Assembly: GCA_003993805.1 (NCBI GenBank)
Contig: RSEF01000001.1
Location: 150,942,746 to 151,006,745, forward strand
Origin: Himantopus leucocephalus
Taxonomy: Eukaryota; Chordata; Aves; Charadriiformes; Recurvirostridae
DNA length: 64,000 bases
Direction of reading: 5' to 3'
The notes below the pieces were generated by a model. It was given only the letters and a program-made list of their open reading frames with translations. It had not been told where the DNA came from and did no database searches. Positions 1 through 13,535 of the stretch are shown here, one piece after another; the stretch's first letter is position 1; every line of letters begins with the position of its first letter. The translations under genes and the position numbers were made by a program.

Positions 1-130
1 CCACCCCCCCACCCCACCCCTGCCCTCTTATTTGTCTCTCTCTCCCAGAGTAAGCAGGGGCATGTTGGTATGGAGTGGAGCCCTGCAAGTCCCAGGGTAT
101 AAATAGCTCTGCCTGAGCCTAACAGTAACT
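1..130 (+). promoter_or_regulatory. Promoter-like block: CACC-rich tract plus TATA box
   Basis: A run of CCACCC-type boxes occupies about 1-21. A perfect TATAAATAG element at 98-106 follows within GC-rich sequence. Predicted initiation would be near 125-130 on the plus strand. This is the only place in the window with this architecture. No recognisable coding exon follows, and only a 20-codon ATG frame starts at 194. It could instead be an old LTR fragment or chance. This is inference from motifs only. Confidence 0.2.
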
Positions 131-1468
131 CTGCTGCCACTCTTGCAGAGCAGAGCAGATCAGAGGCAAGAAAATACCATAACAGTATTTGTCATGCCTG
201 TCAGGAGAAACACTTTCCTACCTAAAATATTGTTAGCAGAAATGTGTATCAGTTGATTAGGTCAATTTTCTTGAGCTTGATATAAGCAGTTTCGTGGTGT
301 CTGTTCAAGCTAGAAATGCTCTTCTTCCCTTTGGCAGTTCTGTTATTTCACACTTACTAAATGATATGCCCATACTGTGTCACCCAGATTCAGCTGCAGC
401 TGCTCTGATATGAGGATCAAGATAGCAAATTAAAATACTTAATGAGATAGTTTAGGTAAATGACACTTGATGCCTGTTCTGCTTCCTCCAGCTGTTGTGG
501 TTGGAACACGGAACACAAACTAGGGATTTGGGAGACCATTTGGGATGCCTCCATGAAACAGGCAAGATCAGGTAGAGAAAGAGAAAAAAAACAAGGGTGA
601 AAATGAAGACTGAAGATAATGCTCACAAAGCAAGTTAGGAAGCAGGGGAAACAAAATATTTTCAATAATCAAGTAGATTAAATGATTGTAATGGACTTCA
701 GCAAGAAACAGTAATGAGTGACTTACATGTTTGATACAGTGCAAAAAGGTATGTCTGCTTGATATTATCAAAGAAGAAAACCAGGAGTAAAAAAAGAAGC
801 CAAAAAGGACTTAAAAAAAACCAAAACAAAACCACTTGTAAGATCAGACACTTCTCTAGGGAACAGTGGAAGTGAAGGAACTTGTAAGACCAAGAAACAG
901 AAAAGGCAAATGACGGGAAAACCCTCATGAGAGTCAGAGTTGATTGCAGCTTTTGCAGTTGCAGAGGGGAAAGACTCACACAAGGGTTTGATCAATTAAG
1001 AGGATCAAAAGGGGTTTCACTATCAGTGAGAAGAGAAGCTCAGAAATGGGGAGGAATAAACAGATGGAAAAATGATGGAAACAGGGTAAAAAGACATAGT
1101 TCAGAGGGGAGAAAGGGGCTGCTCTTTGTCCAACAAAAATGTGCCATAACCTGAAGACTTGTGAGTTATTACTGAAGGAAAACTAAATTTTCTCCCACAA
1201 CTTATATATTCGGATAATTGATGTTATTTAATTATTTCATGGGATTGTGTAGTTGAACTAGTAGAGAACAGACATAAATTCACACATCACACCTTCAGCG
1301 TTTTTCATGCATGGTGGCCCTCAACACTACAGAAGTAGTCTGCAGCACTTGCCTTCTACTGCTGAGGAAATCTCAAGAAAAAATTTTGCTGCAGACTATA
1401 ACATGCAAATGTGTAAATATGAGTAAAGCATATGTCTATGTATCTATGGAAACTTGTTACTCACTGTT

Positions 1469-2005
1469 ATAGAATCATAGAATCATTTAGGTTGGAAAGG
1501 ACCTTTAAGGTCATCAAGGCCAACTATTAACCTAATGCTGCCAAAACCACCACTAAACCATGTCCCTAAGCACCACATCTACACATCTTTTAAATACCTC
1601 CAGGGATGGTGACTCAACCACTTCCCTGGGCAGCCTGTTACAGTGCTTGATAACCCTTTCGGTGAAGATATTTTTTCCTAATATCCAATCTAAACCTCTC
1701 CTGAACAACTTGAGGCCATTTTCTCTTGTCCTATTAGTTGTTACCTGGCAGAAGAGACTGACCCCCACCTCACTACAACCTCCTTTCAGGTAGTTGTAGA
1801 GACCGATAAGGTCTCCCCTGAGCCTCCTTTTCTCCAGGCTAAACATCACCAGTTCCCTCAGCTGCTCCTCATAAGACTTGTGCTCTAGACCCTTCACCAG
1901 CTTCATTGCCCTTCTCTGGACACACTCCAGCACCTCGATGTCTTTCTTGTAGTGAGGGGCCCAAAACTGAACACAGTATTCAAGGTGTTCGAAGTTTCTG
2001 TACAA
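1469..2005 (-). mobile_element. CR1 LINE, 5'-truncated 3' fragment
   Basis: Read on the minus strand, this is the C-terminal part of CR1 ORF2 followed by the 3' UTR and an ATTCTATGATTCTAT tail (plus strand: atagaatcatagaatcattt at 1469-1488). The 3' ORF2 frame is open for 150 codons (2005-1553), with [20 protein letters not shown] and YNYLKGGC visible, so this copy is fairly young. Both the 5' part and the catalytic reverse-transcriptase core are missing, so it cannot be autonomous. I see no clear target-site duplication. Confidence 0.93.
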
Positions 2006-4055
2006 TTTCTCTGATAGACTACATTGCCACTGAATGTTGCTATTAAGACAAAGGCTGCTGACAAGGAATGAGGTTTACTGAGACTTAATGAAGTTTATAA
2101 AGTGATTTTGGGGAAGGACATCTATGCCTCCACATTAAGAGCTGCCCCAGTCACAAACAACACTTACCTGTAAGAAAGAATAAAAAGATTCTGAGAGAGC
2201 TGATAGCTAACAGACAAGGTAAATTACTGTTTTAGTCTTGTGTTAAAAGGAAAATTGAACAAGCAAAGCAAGTGGCACTTTCTTAATTAGATTTTAAAAA
2301 TCTTCATGCTAGTGTAACTCAAATCAGGATCTGTATCTCATCCATATTTTTCTTTTCTGACCATTCTTGTCAGTTCTTTCACAACACTGATGCATGGATA
2401 AAATGCTGTTCTGTACTACAATTCACTCGCATTTTACTACACAGTCTAACCTGGCTATCTTATTTATAGCATATTTGTAGATAGGCCCTTATTTGAACTA
2501 CTGCTGATTTAAAAGAAAAATGACACTAATTAAATGACATGTTCCTAAAATTCCTAGTTAACTTCAAGAGACTCCCATTGTGCCATTCCTGACACTTAGA
2601 AAAATATTAATGTTTTCCACATTGTGAAAAAAGTGGCAAGACATTTCTAATTTTAAATTCAAGGTACTGACTAGGATTTATTGCTTATCACTATGCTGCT
2701 TCTTAGTATGCAATTTGACAATCTGGTCACCTCACCTAATTTTGGATCACTGCAATGTGGAGGTCCTTATGTTACGAACCTATACTGATCTGCTTCTTAC
2801 CTTTGTTAGAAGACTGCTTTAGGGTGAGAAGAATTCTGCTTGTTTCTCTTTTGATGAGACCGATTATCTCAGGGTAGCTCAGCTGTAGGTGTTTACACTG
2901 TAGACATCTACATGTTGTCATTACCATCCTCTGAATTTGCTAAAAATCTTAGGTGTCAAGAGCCTTGAGGGCACTAAAGAGCCTCACCGCCCCTGCCCAG
3001 CCCTAGGGTGGACCCCCATCCACACACCCCATGGACCAGGATTCTCATTTCAGGTCAGCTCAAGGCCATCAGTCCCTGCTCGAGCAGTGCTGCAGAAGTG
3101 CCAGTTCCCAGCCCTGTCTCTGGATGGCCCTAGGTTGTAGCCTTTCTTCTAGCTCTGCTATGCTCCCATCTCCTCCTGCTCCTGGACTCCCTGGATAGAC
3201 CTTGAACCTGAATCACCACTTTGCCTAGCCAGAGACTATTGATGGACCCTGTTAGCAGCACTCAGCTCTGCTCACTCTGCTCAGGTGCTGGAAGACATTG
3301 CTCTGTCAGTAAAAGCACTACAAGTCCTGGGGTCACAGTTTTGTTGGAGTCACTTTTCGAGTGAAGCATCACCCAAGTTAGAGAGTAAAACTTCTTGTCT
3401 CTCTAGTATTCTCTAGTCCATCTTTCATTTTGCTTTCTAGGATCAAATATCTATCTACAAGGTGCTGCTGCACAGTGTTCATAGATAGTGGGTTAAACAT
3501 CTCCTCTCAAGTATATGTAAAACCGACATATTTAACTGATTTAGCCAGAAAATAGAGGTTTGCCTTCCTTGTTCATATACGTTACTTCTGTATACTTTTT
3601 TTAATGAGTCTTACTCATCCTTAATGATCATTCAATGACCTTTGAAATATGATCTCTAGCTACAGTACATCAGCATTGACTCTGCTTATGCGATGTCTGT
3701 ATCTTTCACATATTAATGCATGCAGTTTCCTCTATTCCAGTTGTAGCGAATAAGAACAGAAGCGCATTTCAGATATTTCAAATGCATTTTCTTTTTGTCA
3801 TCTAATTCATCCCCCTGCCACTGCACAATTGTTCCCTACAATGTATTTTTTAAAAACTCTCTTGATGGATGGTGTCTTCTATTGTAACTTTTGTGCTACT
3901 ATCATTCATTTCCTTTATTGTGGAAGACAAAGACATTTTATTGGCACACTCCTTTCTACTTAGTGTTCTATCTACTAACTTTTTCAAATACAAATCCTTC
4001 ATGAACTTTTGCTGGAGTTTAAATAAAGATTTTGGTGCAGATGATTGTCTCAGAG

Positions 4056-4225
4056 TTCATAGAATCATTGAATCATACAATGGTTAGAGTTGGAAGGGAC
4101 CTTGAAGATCATCTAGTTCTAACCCCCCTGCCATGGGCAGGGACACCTTCCACTAGATTAGGTTGCTCAAAACTGCATCCAGACTCGCCTTGAACCCTTC
4201 CAGGAATGGGTCATCCACCAAGTGC
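4056..4225 (-). mobile_element. CR1 LINE, short 3' fragment
   Basis: The plus strand starts with ttcatagaatcattgaatca, then gttggaagggaccttgaaga and the conserved CCCCCCTGCCATGGGCAGGGACACCTTCCACTAGA-type block. That is the reverse complement of a CR1 3' end. It breaks off within the segment that normally reads 'catccacaac'. The tail is slightly diverged, suggesting an older copy than the one at 1469. Confidence 0.9.
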
Positions 4226-7200
4226 ATTTGGATTGCCTCATCCCTCAATTATCTGTTGCATTATCTACTCTAAATTCCATTTCTACATCTTTCGTAGAGT
4301 TGCGGTCCACTGAAGTGAATGTTAAAAGTGAATGTTAAAATTCCTGTGAATTTACTGAGAGGATGATTTCATCTTGTTTGCCTTCAGTTCAACAAAGTAT
4401 TTCTACCTTAGCTTAAGAATACAAATAATAACCTCATGCTTAAATTCAGCAAAGTACAATGTAATCTGTGACTGAAGCTGCTGTGTGCTCAAGTAATTGT
4501 TTAAGCCAGGATCTACATATGCTCCTCAACTCCCATCAAATCTCCTACTTCAAATTATTTGAGAAAAAAAAATGGAATAAATTATTTTTTCAGCTATCTA
4601 TGCCGTTGCTTAATAAAACAGTTAATAAAAACTTCTATTTCTTCGCTACACTGATACTGATGGATACACTGTGAGGGATTTATTTAATGTTGTCTCAAGG
4701 TCTATAGGAAGAAGAAACCTGAATCAAGTTTTACCAAGTCTAAGACAAGTGTCATGTTCACTAGACAACTCTAGCTCGTGGAAAAATCAGTGTTCAGCAT
4801 TTAGATCTTAGCTCCCTGAAGTTTAAATTCATGTCTACTTAGCAACATCCTCTAACTCCAAACAAACTCCTCAGTTACTCAAGTTCCTATTGGTAAAATC
4901 TTATTGCCTTTTCTTCTTCTGGCATGTACATGGGTATGTATACATGATATACTACCTACTATAGCCAGGTATGTTCAGGTGGTTTTGAGCTATGTGACAC
5001 ATGGACCTGGGTGCAGTATTTGAACAAAGCCCTTCCCACCTCTTAAGCCTGCTGGAGAGATTCAGCAGAATAGAATAGTCCTACACAACATCCAGAGTCC
5101 TCAACTTAGATGTAATCAGCCTTGGAGTGAGGTCATCTCAAACTAGAAGAAAGCAGCAACGGAGCTGGGAAATTCTGGTCATTTCCTGTCATTCTCTGTG
5201 CTGTATCTCCTGACACTTTTATGCATAAAAAAGACAAAATTGCTAGGATTTAAGGCAGTGTTTGATTTCTCTCCTAAAAATGAATATAAACCAGATCCTA
5301 ACTTAAAAATTCTAGCCAGTCATTTTCATGGGCCATGAAGGGTAGGGTTTTTTTGAGTTTTTTTCTCGTAATACATGAGTGGCAAAATGAATTATCTTTT
5401 TTTTTCTCCAGTCTCTGAAGTACAGTTGAAGGAGGGTAGGTAGACTGCTGTTGTGAATGAGGTGGTAGGGACAGTATTTGTTCTTTTTAGCTTGATCTCC
5501 TATTTTTAGTTAATTGTATAATTCAATGTAATAATTCTAGCATGCCTCAAAGTATCTTTGAAGATGGCACTTATGTCACAAAATTAATCCAACATTCATT
5601 ATTATTTACTGTGGCACTATTAAAGCTCTGTTACACAAGACAGTTACAAAGATGAGTTAAACAAAGACAGCCTCATCCTTAAGCATGAAATCCTACATCA
5701 TTTTACAGGTGTAAGAGTATGTTCCCATAGATTATGGTTTAGTTTTATAGCTTTAACCCATTATTTTAGGAAGTAATATAAATAAATATAAACCAGCTTG
5801 CAGTCTACATTCAGTTACATATTGTACTTCCTCAAAACTGCTGAAAGTGCTTTTGGCATTACATGACAAGATATAAATTTTATATATGCCCTCCCTCCTC
5901 CCTGCAGTTAAGAGTGATGACAGCACTCAAAGGATATTGTGAAATGCAAACATCTGCATACTGGTAGTTGGTTTTTTGGCTTCTGAATCTTACATTCAAT
6001 TTTTAATTCATAGTTCTGCAAACTCAGTCTTCATCTCTCAATTTTAGCTGGTTTCTTTGTCAAAATACTTTATCAGTTTATTATTCTTTGTCAAACTCTT
6101 TAAATATCTGTTACAATAATAACGGTAGCAGGAAACACCAGGAAATGTTTTCCTATTGTATTTGTTACTGTGGCTCCTTCGGCTATGCATTTTTATGCTA
6201 TTCTCTACAAGGCATGTAACCATACACACATTCCTCATCTGTTGCAATGGAAAAGAAAATGGATTACATAAATGATTTTCAGTTGTAAACCAGGTTTGTT
6301 TTAGCATTCAGCAGTGGTTTGCAATAATCCATTCTGCTTCATACTACAGTGCATTGCACACTGACAGACGTTTATCACAACTTCAGTCTAGTGATTAATT
6401 AAAACATATGAATTCAGGCAATGTTTACATGATTGCTTAACTTTCTCTTACACTACCAAAGATGTCTCTAACTAGCTGACATTCACACTGAGCGTGCCCA
6501 AGCTTAAACTCTGTTTCTTTACTGATACTGGGTCAGTATTCCTAACTGAGGTCTTGGCTGTGTAGACATAAAAACGAACCTCAAATTCAGTTAGGATTAG
6601 AGATTAGGAGATCTCCCAATCAAACTGCATTCAAATGGAAATCAAGCCAGGCAGATGGACTTGGTAAACAATTTTCCTGTCACCCATATCCTCACCTTTA
6701 CTTTGAAAGATTTCCCTGTCTTGTTGAATCTCACAGGTCTGCCTAGTTTTAACTTCAGAACTTTGGAACACTACGTTCTTCTTGTCTATCTAAATAAAAA
6801 GACCAAAAACTTAAATGTCAAAAAGGTTGTCTGCTCCCACAACCATCTCTCCATGAACAGATCAAAATTTATCAGAGGAGGAATAAGATGCCCCTACACA
6901 GACATATTACACAGCTATGTAGAACCTTGGATGATCAAAGGTGGCAGATGATTCAAGCCTTCCTAAAGGTGCTCCTCTCCCTGCCTGAGACACGGAGTGT
7001 TCTCATACACTTCATCAGAATATGTAACAACTGAAATACAAAATCTAACAATGAACAGTGGTAACGATATATCTGAAGTCAATTTAGTCCACAAAGTGAA
7101 GAAATAGCTTGAAATTGGTTAGGAAAGACCAGGTATAATTGTCACGGGAAGTTTTTCTTGTGTGTCCAGGCAGAGACTGCATTGATGGGCTCAGCCAAGC

Positions 7201-9831
7201 ACTGAGGTTCACGTGTTGATGAGGTACAAACCTGTTGCTGGCACTTTCATGCCATGGCAATAACCCTTCTCTATGAAAGAATTAGTATTTATATATCAAG
7301 CTTGACAATATGAAGAAATACTTAGCGGGGAATACTCAGTCAGTTTTGCATGTAGACACTATCCTTGCTAGTTGTAATCATTTGCCAACATCCTAAGTTT
7401 GAGGACTATCCACTAATGGAATAATCCTTAGCAGCATTTGAATAATTTATACTTAAATTTTTCACTTGATTATGAGATAGGAATTTATAAAGTTTTTCAC
7501 GTTTCAGCTATGTTAAAGAGACACAATAATGTGTTGACTTTTGCATATTTTCAATCTTCAAAATATGAACATTTCTCATGGTTAGTTAAAATGGGATTAA
7601 ATGCTTTGAAAGTTATGCACTCAAAAATATTCTGTGAAATAGAAGTGGTACATTTCTTTAGTTCAACCTGCTAGTTGCTAAACATACAAATATACTTCTC
7701 AGAACTTCCTTCTATTTTTTATTTTTTTGGCCAAAACTCAGTATCCCATAACTATTTAAAAGCAGTGGCAGAAATTAAAACACTTCCTAACTGGAGAGCT
7801 GAAAAATTTTGGCATAAAGGGGGAAAAAAAGAGGCCTTTGACAATGTTCAGGAGCTACAGGCATTGTATTTATTATCAAGTTCCAAAATCCAGTTAAAGT
7901 ATTTCTCCGCACCCTTTCTTGATTATTACAGTCTCATTGTGAACACCAACAGGGTTTTCTAAGCCAGCCTTTTGTTGCCACTACATAGTCCTGGTGTTTG
8001 GAGCTACTTGGCATTCTTGAGATCCTCAGAACTTCTAAATGACTTAACAGCTCTGCTAGGACAGAGCTGAATGAACTGAAGCAGATGAATGAACAACCTG
8101 TATTCTTGTACAATTTTTTGCAATTCCCAGTTGTTTTTCTATTCACTGACTGATTATGTTACCATTAACCAGGAAACTAAAATTAGACATTTGTTTTCAG
8201 TACTTACTCTTGTGCTAAGATAAGCCTTTAAATGGACTTTGCAAGATTTTCAGAAGGATAAACCTGCAAACTGTCAAAGTATGATATTCAACAGAATAAT
8301 TTTAGTTGTAAAAATACCTGTAAATGTTGCTTATTTTGATAAACTCAAATGTCACAATCCAAAAATTACAAGTATCATAATCCATTTTTCATAATGGATT
8401 TCATTTTATTATAATCTGTATTTCAATATCATAATGCATTTTCTACAACTAAAGATAAAATAAAGATTAATAACCTTTTTTCCATACTAAAAAGATAAAA
8501 ATAGAGAAGGAAAATCAAAATAATGTATGAAGTCTCAAAGTTTTCCTTCAAAGTTTCAAAGTGACCATTGTAAACAGGACTCCAAACAGAATCCTGCGTG
8601 ATTTCTGTATTTGCTTAAAAAGAATCAGCTATTCAAACCCTCAATTTCAGCATGACACAACAGCTACATTTTCTTCTCTCCCTCATTTACTTGACTCTAG
8701 CTTTAGTCTTCTTATGCTGACCAGCTCTATTAGGATGAATTCTTGCAGATGACATTTAGGTTTTTTAGCAAATTCCAAGCCTTTATGGTAAAACATGCCT
8801 CTCACAGCACAATTCAAACCATCTTCACTTCTGTGAAACATATGTTTCTCCACATACTTAAGCATAAGCTCATGCCTTCATGGCATACATACAAATAGTC
8901 CTTACTGATGAAACTGATTTTCTCTGGAAAAAAAAAAAAAGAAGTTTTGTTTATCTTTGGCTTTCTTCTAAGTTGCTTTTTGAAAACTGACCTGAACAAC
9001 CATGGGCTACAGTTGTTTCTGAATCATACAGATATATGCTCGTAGAGCCTCTGGCTATAGCTGAAAATTGGCTTTAGTAGCAACTGCATTGTTTTCAGTA
9101 TCCGAAAATCATTGTCAACTATAAATACTACAAACAATTTACCACTCAGTATTATAGAACTGTCAGTATCATCCTCTACAGGTGCAACTCATAACTGAAA
9201 ACTTTTATATAAAACTTCTGAATCAAAATTAAGTTTGGGGGTTAGGCTTTGAGAAATCAGGCAATGAAAACATGATATTGTATAGTGCACCTGATGCAGA
9301 TAAAAAAAATGGGAGGAGCTTTCATGCAAAAAGCATTGTTTTAGTTTCTAAGTTAGGTATGCTGCATAAAAGAGAGAGGGAAATGCTACAGCAAATTCCA
9401 TTTTTATATAAATGCCTTAATATCCACAGTCTATATAATGTAGGCAGGAATTGCCTTAATACAATATAACCATGTCTAGGACAAAAAAGTAACAGCTAGG
9501 CTGAATGTTGGGATAATTTGAGAGATGAAGAAGAGAAGTAAAGAAAGGGCACAAAGTGCCTCCATGGCCAGCTGTAGGAAAAGGAGTGTACCTAGACGCT
9601 AGTTGGACAAAAGGGTTTGCAGTTCTAAGACACCATGGCCATGCAGAACTAATAAGTCCTAATTTTAATGTTTTCCACAGGGTTCTAGAATTGGAGAAAA
9701 ATGTATTAAAAAAAAACTTCACAGAGTGTTGAGATACCATTTTTAGAGAATAAGTAATTCTTTTCTGAGGTAGATTTATTTACTCACAATGTCTTGTCTG
9801 GCATTTCCACCTCATACTTTTGTATGAGGCT

Positions 9832-9927
9832 CAAAATCTTCATGAGACCATTTGAGTTAGAACAATTGTCTGATAATTTTTTTATCTATTTATAAAGTTA
9901 GCAGTAGCAAAATCTTCATGAGACCAT
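9832..9927. repeat. 56-bp insertion flanked by a perfect 20-bp direct repeat
   Basis: The 20-mer caaaatcttcatgagaccat occurs at 9832-9851 and again at 9908-9927. The 56 bases between them (9852-9907), with the first five bases of the right repeat, match the reverse complement of 11941-12000 with only about four differences. This is the signature of a short sequence copied from 2.1 kb away in inverted orientation and inserted with a target duplication or microhomology. No protein is encoded. Confidence 0.8.
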
Positions 9928-11940
9928 ACTTTGCTATTCCATCCCTCTACTTAACTTTGTGTATATGTATCATGGTAGTGTTTTAGCAGTTCCACCAAAC
10001 GATTAGTTAACAGTGTGGCTTTTGGAAGATATAATGTATTTAGAGTTTGGAATTGGGGTGGCACTTCGTCTGCTGAGAAAAAGAAGAAAAAGATGTGAAT
10101 CAACTCAAACTTTCCAAAATGACAATTCTATAAGGAAAGCCTAGAGTAGACAATTATATTTGGTTTGGAATCATCATCAGCACAATAGATCAAGACATTG
10201 TTGAGCCCAAACTATAAAGCTTTGCTGGCTAAGTAGTTTTGCTATCAAGGATACAAACTGTCACTAAGGTAACTATAATGCTTTTAGGACCGAGATTTAA
10301 TCTCCACTTGTCACTGAACGGGACCATATGGATGGATCAGAGCTACAGAGTGAAACTCTGCTTGTACATCATACTACGGCATTGAAGAGAGCCCAGATAA
10401 GATAATCAATTTAATCTTGAACACTCTACTGAGTCTTAAAGAGTCTACTCTTCTCACTGAGCAAGTGAGATGATTGAGAAGCTTGCTTCTGTGATATCAT
10501 ACCATTTAAAAATTAATGTACAACAGACAGGTAACAGGTTGTAAAATGAAAAATTAGCACACACTTCATAATGACAAAATTATTTTATGGAGGACTAATG
10601 TTTCCTAACACTAAAAGGGTCAGCCTTTCTTTATTGCACTAGTGCTAATTCTAAGTACTAAAGTATGGGGGTTTTTTATGGTCTTGTTGACTTTTAATGT
10701 TGTGACTGCACCATTATTTCTAAATTCCCCCTCCTACTATGAATGCTAGAAACCCATTTTGCTTTAAAATGCCAATGTTGAAGAGGGTTGAGTGGGTCAG
10801 AGTCTCACATGTTTGCATTAGAGTCCCCCACCTAGGAGACCATGGAGTCAATAAAAATATATTCATTATATTTATTATTCTGCAGAATATGCCTGAACTG
10901 CAGCTGAAGAATTATTTTCAATAAATGATTTGGTAAACCTTGGAATAATGAATAAATTTGAAAAATGTCATAATCTGTAGGAACTTGTTCTATACGACTT
11001 GATGGACTTTGCCTTTCTACTAAGACATCATTGAGACAACTATGGCAAAAATTACTGAAGTGCAGCATCTTTCAGTTTCAAAAACCTTTTGCACAAAACC
11101 ATCTACAGAATTTGTCTACTAAGAACAACAAAACAAGAAACAAAATTAAAAAGATGTGGGGTTTTCTGCCTTTTAGTTTCAGGAAAGTCTGGATGTCTTA
11201 ACAAAAGATACTTGAAAAATGTAATGCATTGTGTCCTGTAATAGTTTGAGACCAAATAAAAATTGGTCTGAAATCAACAGGAAACTCACAGTTTGTACTG
11301 AGACATGAGCTTTTCTCAGGCTGAGGACATTTACACTGATTATTGAATATTTCTCATTGTGTTGGCTTTCCAAAATACTGATCAGGACTTTACATTCAGA
11401 AGCGCCTATGTGGTACAGAGTGCACATCATCCATAGATGCACACTGGCCTCTAGCATGATATTGCGCACCCACTCTCTGAGCACCCAGATGATTTCTTCT
11501 GCCTTTCATGGCATGGTCTTTTATGGCATACTGAGAAGTCACCTTGCTCTTGACAGTCAGGTGTCCAGGGAATTTCTCTAATAAACAAACACTTTGCTTT
11601 ATTTTCTAGGGGTAATAGGATGTCAGAGGCTGTGGCACACAAAATACCCTATGTGGGTTCTGCATGCATTAACTACTTCCCTTGAAGAACACTGCCTAAG
11701 AAAACATATGCCATTTGAATCTGATTTTAAAATTAGGATGAATCAGCACTCTGTTCTGAATGTACCATGAAGAATGCTGCAGGCTCAAGTCCAATAGTGA
11801 ACTAAAGATATTTTTGGAAATGTAACACTCCAGAAATTGTTAAAGACCCATTTTTTATGTTACTTGGTAAGCTGAAATTCATTTTTGAAAGTTGCCATGC
11901 ATTTTTATCTATTCTTTTACATAGTTGTTATTTATATTTG

Positions 11941-12000
11941 TTTTGACTACTGCTAATTTTATAAATAGATACAAAATTATCAGACAATTGTTCTAACTCA
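11941..12000. repeat. Inverted partner of the 9.85 kb insertion
   Basis: This 60-bp segment (ttttgactactgctaatttt ... caattgttctaactca) is the reverse complement of 9853-9912 with about 93% identity by eye. Similarity stops abruptly at both ends. It lacks the flanking 20-bp direct repeats seen at the other site, so it is the likely template rather than the insertion. Confidence 0.8.
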
Positions 12001-13407
12001 GATTTTTTTTCTTTTTAAGTGTTAGCTGTGGGGTATACAGAAAAAAAATCCATAAGATACTTCTTTTGTACTGTCACAAGTGCATGACACAATATCTGAC
12101 AGCAAGCCATTCAAGCTGAAGTTTAAATAATACTGAATTAGCTAGTTTAAATGCCTTTGCCTTTATATCATCACTAAACCTGTCAACCTTTCTCTGTTCA
12201 CTAAGAACATTACTAATTTAGGTCAGGATATCTTGGATACAATAGACCAGTATGTTATGGTTGCTATTTTTATATGAAGAAAAAGCACTATGATATGATC
12301 ACTGAAACTCTGTGTGCATGTCAATGTCAAAGGACATTTACCATGGTCTTTCACTGAGGGAATGACTCTCTGAGACAAAAGTTTTCCTACATTATTTTTA
12401 CTGTGACTAAAGATGTCTAGTCTTTCTAGCTAGAAAGAAAAAAAAAAAAAAACCCAAAACTGTGACAATAGGAAAATCTTACTCCTTCCAATGTTTATTC
12501 TTTCTTATCCTTTCCCATCTGTTCTTTTCTGAGAAAACATATGAGATTGGTGCAATAAGATTTGATTAAAAAAAGATATTTCTTTGCAAGAAAACAAAAT
12601 GTTTCCTTGACAGCAGTTATAGTCACATGGTAGTATTATGTATCCTTTTGAAGAGACTGTGCAAAAGAAGGTGGTCCTGGATCAAGCTTCTGTTAAATTT
12701 ACTTTCCTTTGTATGGCTAAGGAACGAAAGCAAGTTACTATAACTGCTGGCATTCTCAGGGTCGATGTGAATCCTTACTAATGTGTAACAGCATCCTCTA
12801 CGTCCGTTGTTCACCACAGAGAAAGCAAGTAAACCATAAATGGAAAAAAACTCAGGGAAGCAAGCAAAAGAATAGGAAAAACCTATGTAAGAGCATGGGT
12901 TCTGCCAATGGTCTACTGGGTATGACAAGCACATCCCAATGTTTACATGTGAAGCTACCATAGCATTCATTCACTGTATGGCAAAAAATACAATGAAAAA
13001 ATTCCTCTCCTATTACTAAGAAAGTAATGAGAAGGAAGGTGGGAAATCCACTTACAAGGCTTCAGAATATGTATGAATTGAAATTTATTGTTTATATTAG
13101 AGAAAGTAGAAGCAATATTAAGAAAGATCTCTAACATACCAAGTATTTAGCAATATCTCCAATACTTTCTACTTTAGAGAAAACAGAACTGTTAATTTAC
13201 TTCATGGATGTCTGAATGATTATGTTTCTTAAATGCCCTAAGAGGACTGAACAAGAAAGGGTTGGCATTTTCAAACAGAAGTATATTGACACCACTTATA
13301 CTCCAAAATAGCTCTCACATACAAATTAATGCATTTCCATTTGCTACTGAGAACCACTAGCCTCACCTACCCTCACACTGAGAACCTCACTGAAGAAAAA
13401 ATTTTTA

Positions 13408-13535
13408 ACATCATATTTTAATTCCATTAAACGTCATATTTTTTTCCATTTTTCCATATAAACGTCATATGTTTTTCCATTAACGTCATATTTTAATTCC
13501 ATTAAAGTTTTTTACATCATATTCTAATTCCATTT
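13408..13535. repeat. Degenerate tandem repeat, five units
   Basis: The unit begins with a(c/t)(g/a)TCATAT, has a T-rich centre and ends in TTCCATT(AAA). Units start at 13408, 13431, 13462, 13483 and 13514 (spacings 23, 31, 21 and 31). Alternating unit lengths suggest a higher-order pair unit of about 52-54 bp. It is minisatellite-like, AT-rich and without coding sense. Confidence 0.8.

Noticed and set aside
12623..12970. 115-codon minus-strand ORF considered as the missing last STS exon
   Set aside because: The translation has none of the C-terminal sulfatase motifs and no suitable phase or acceptor.
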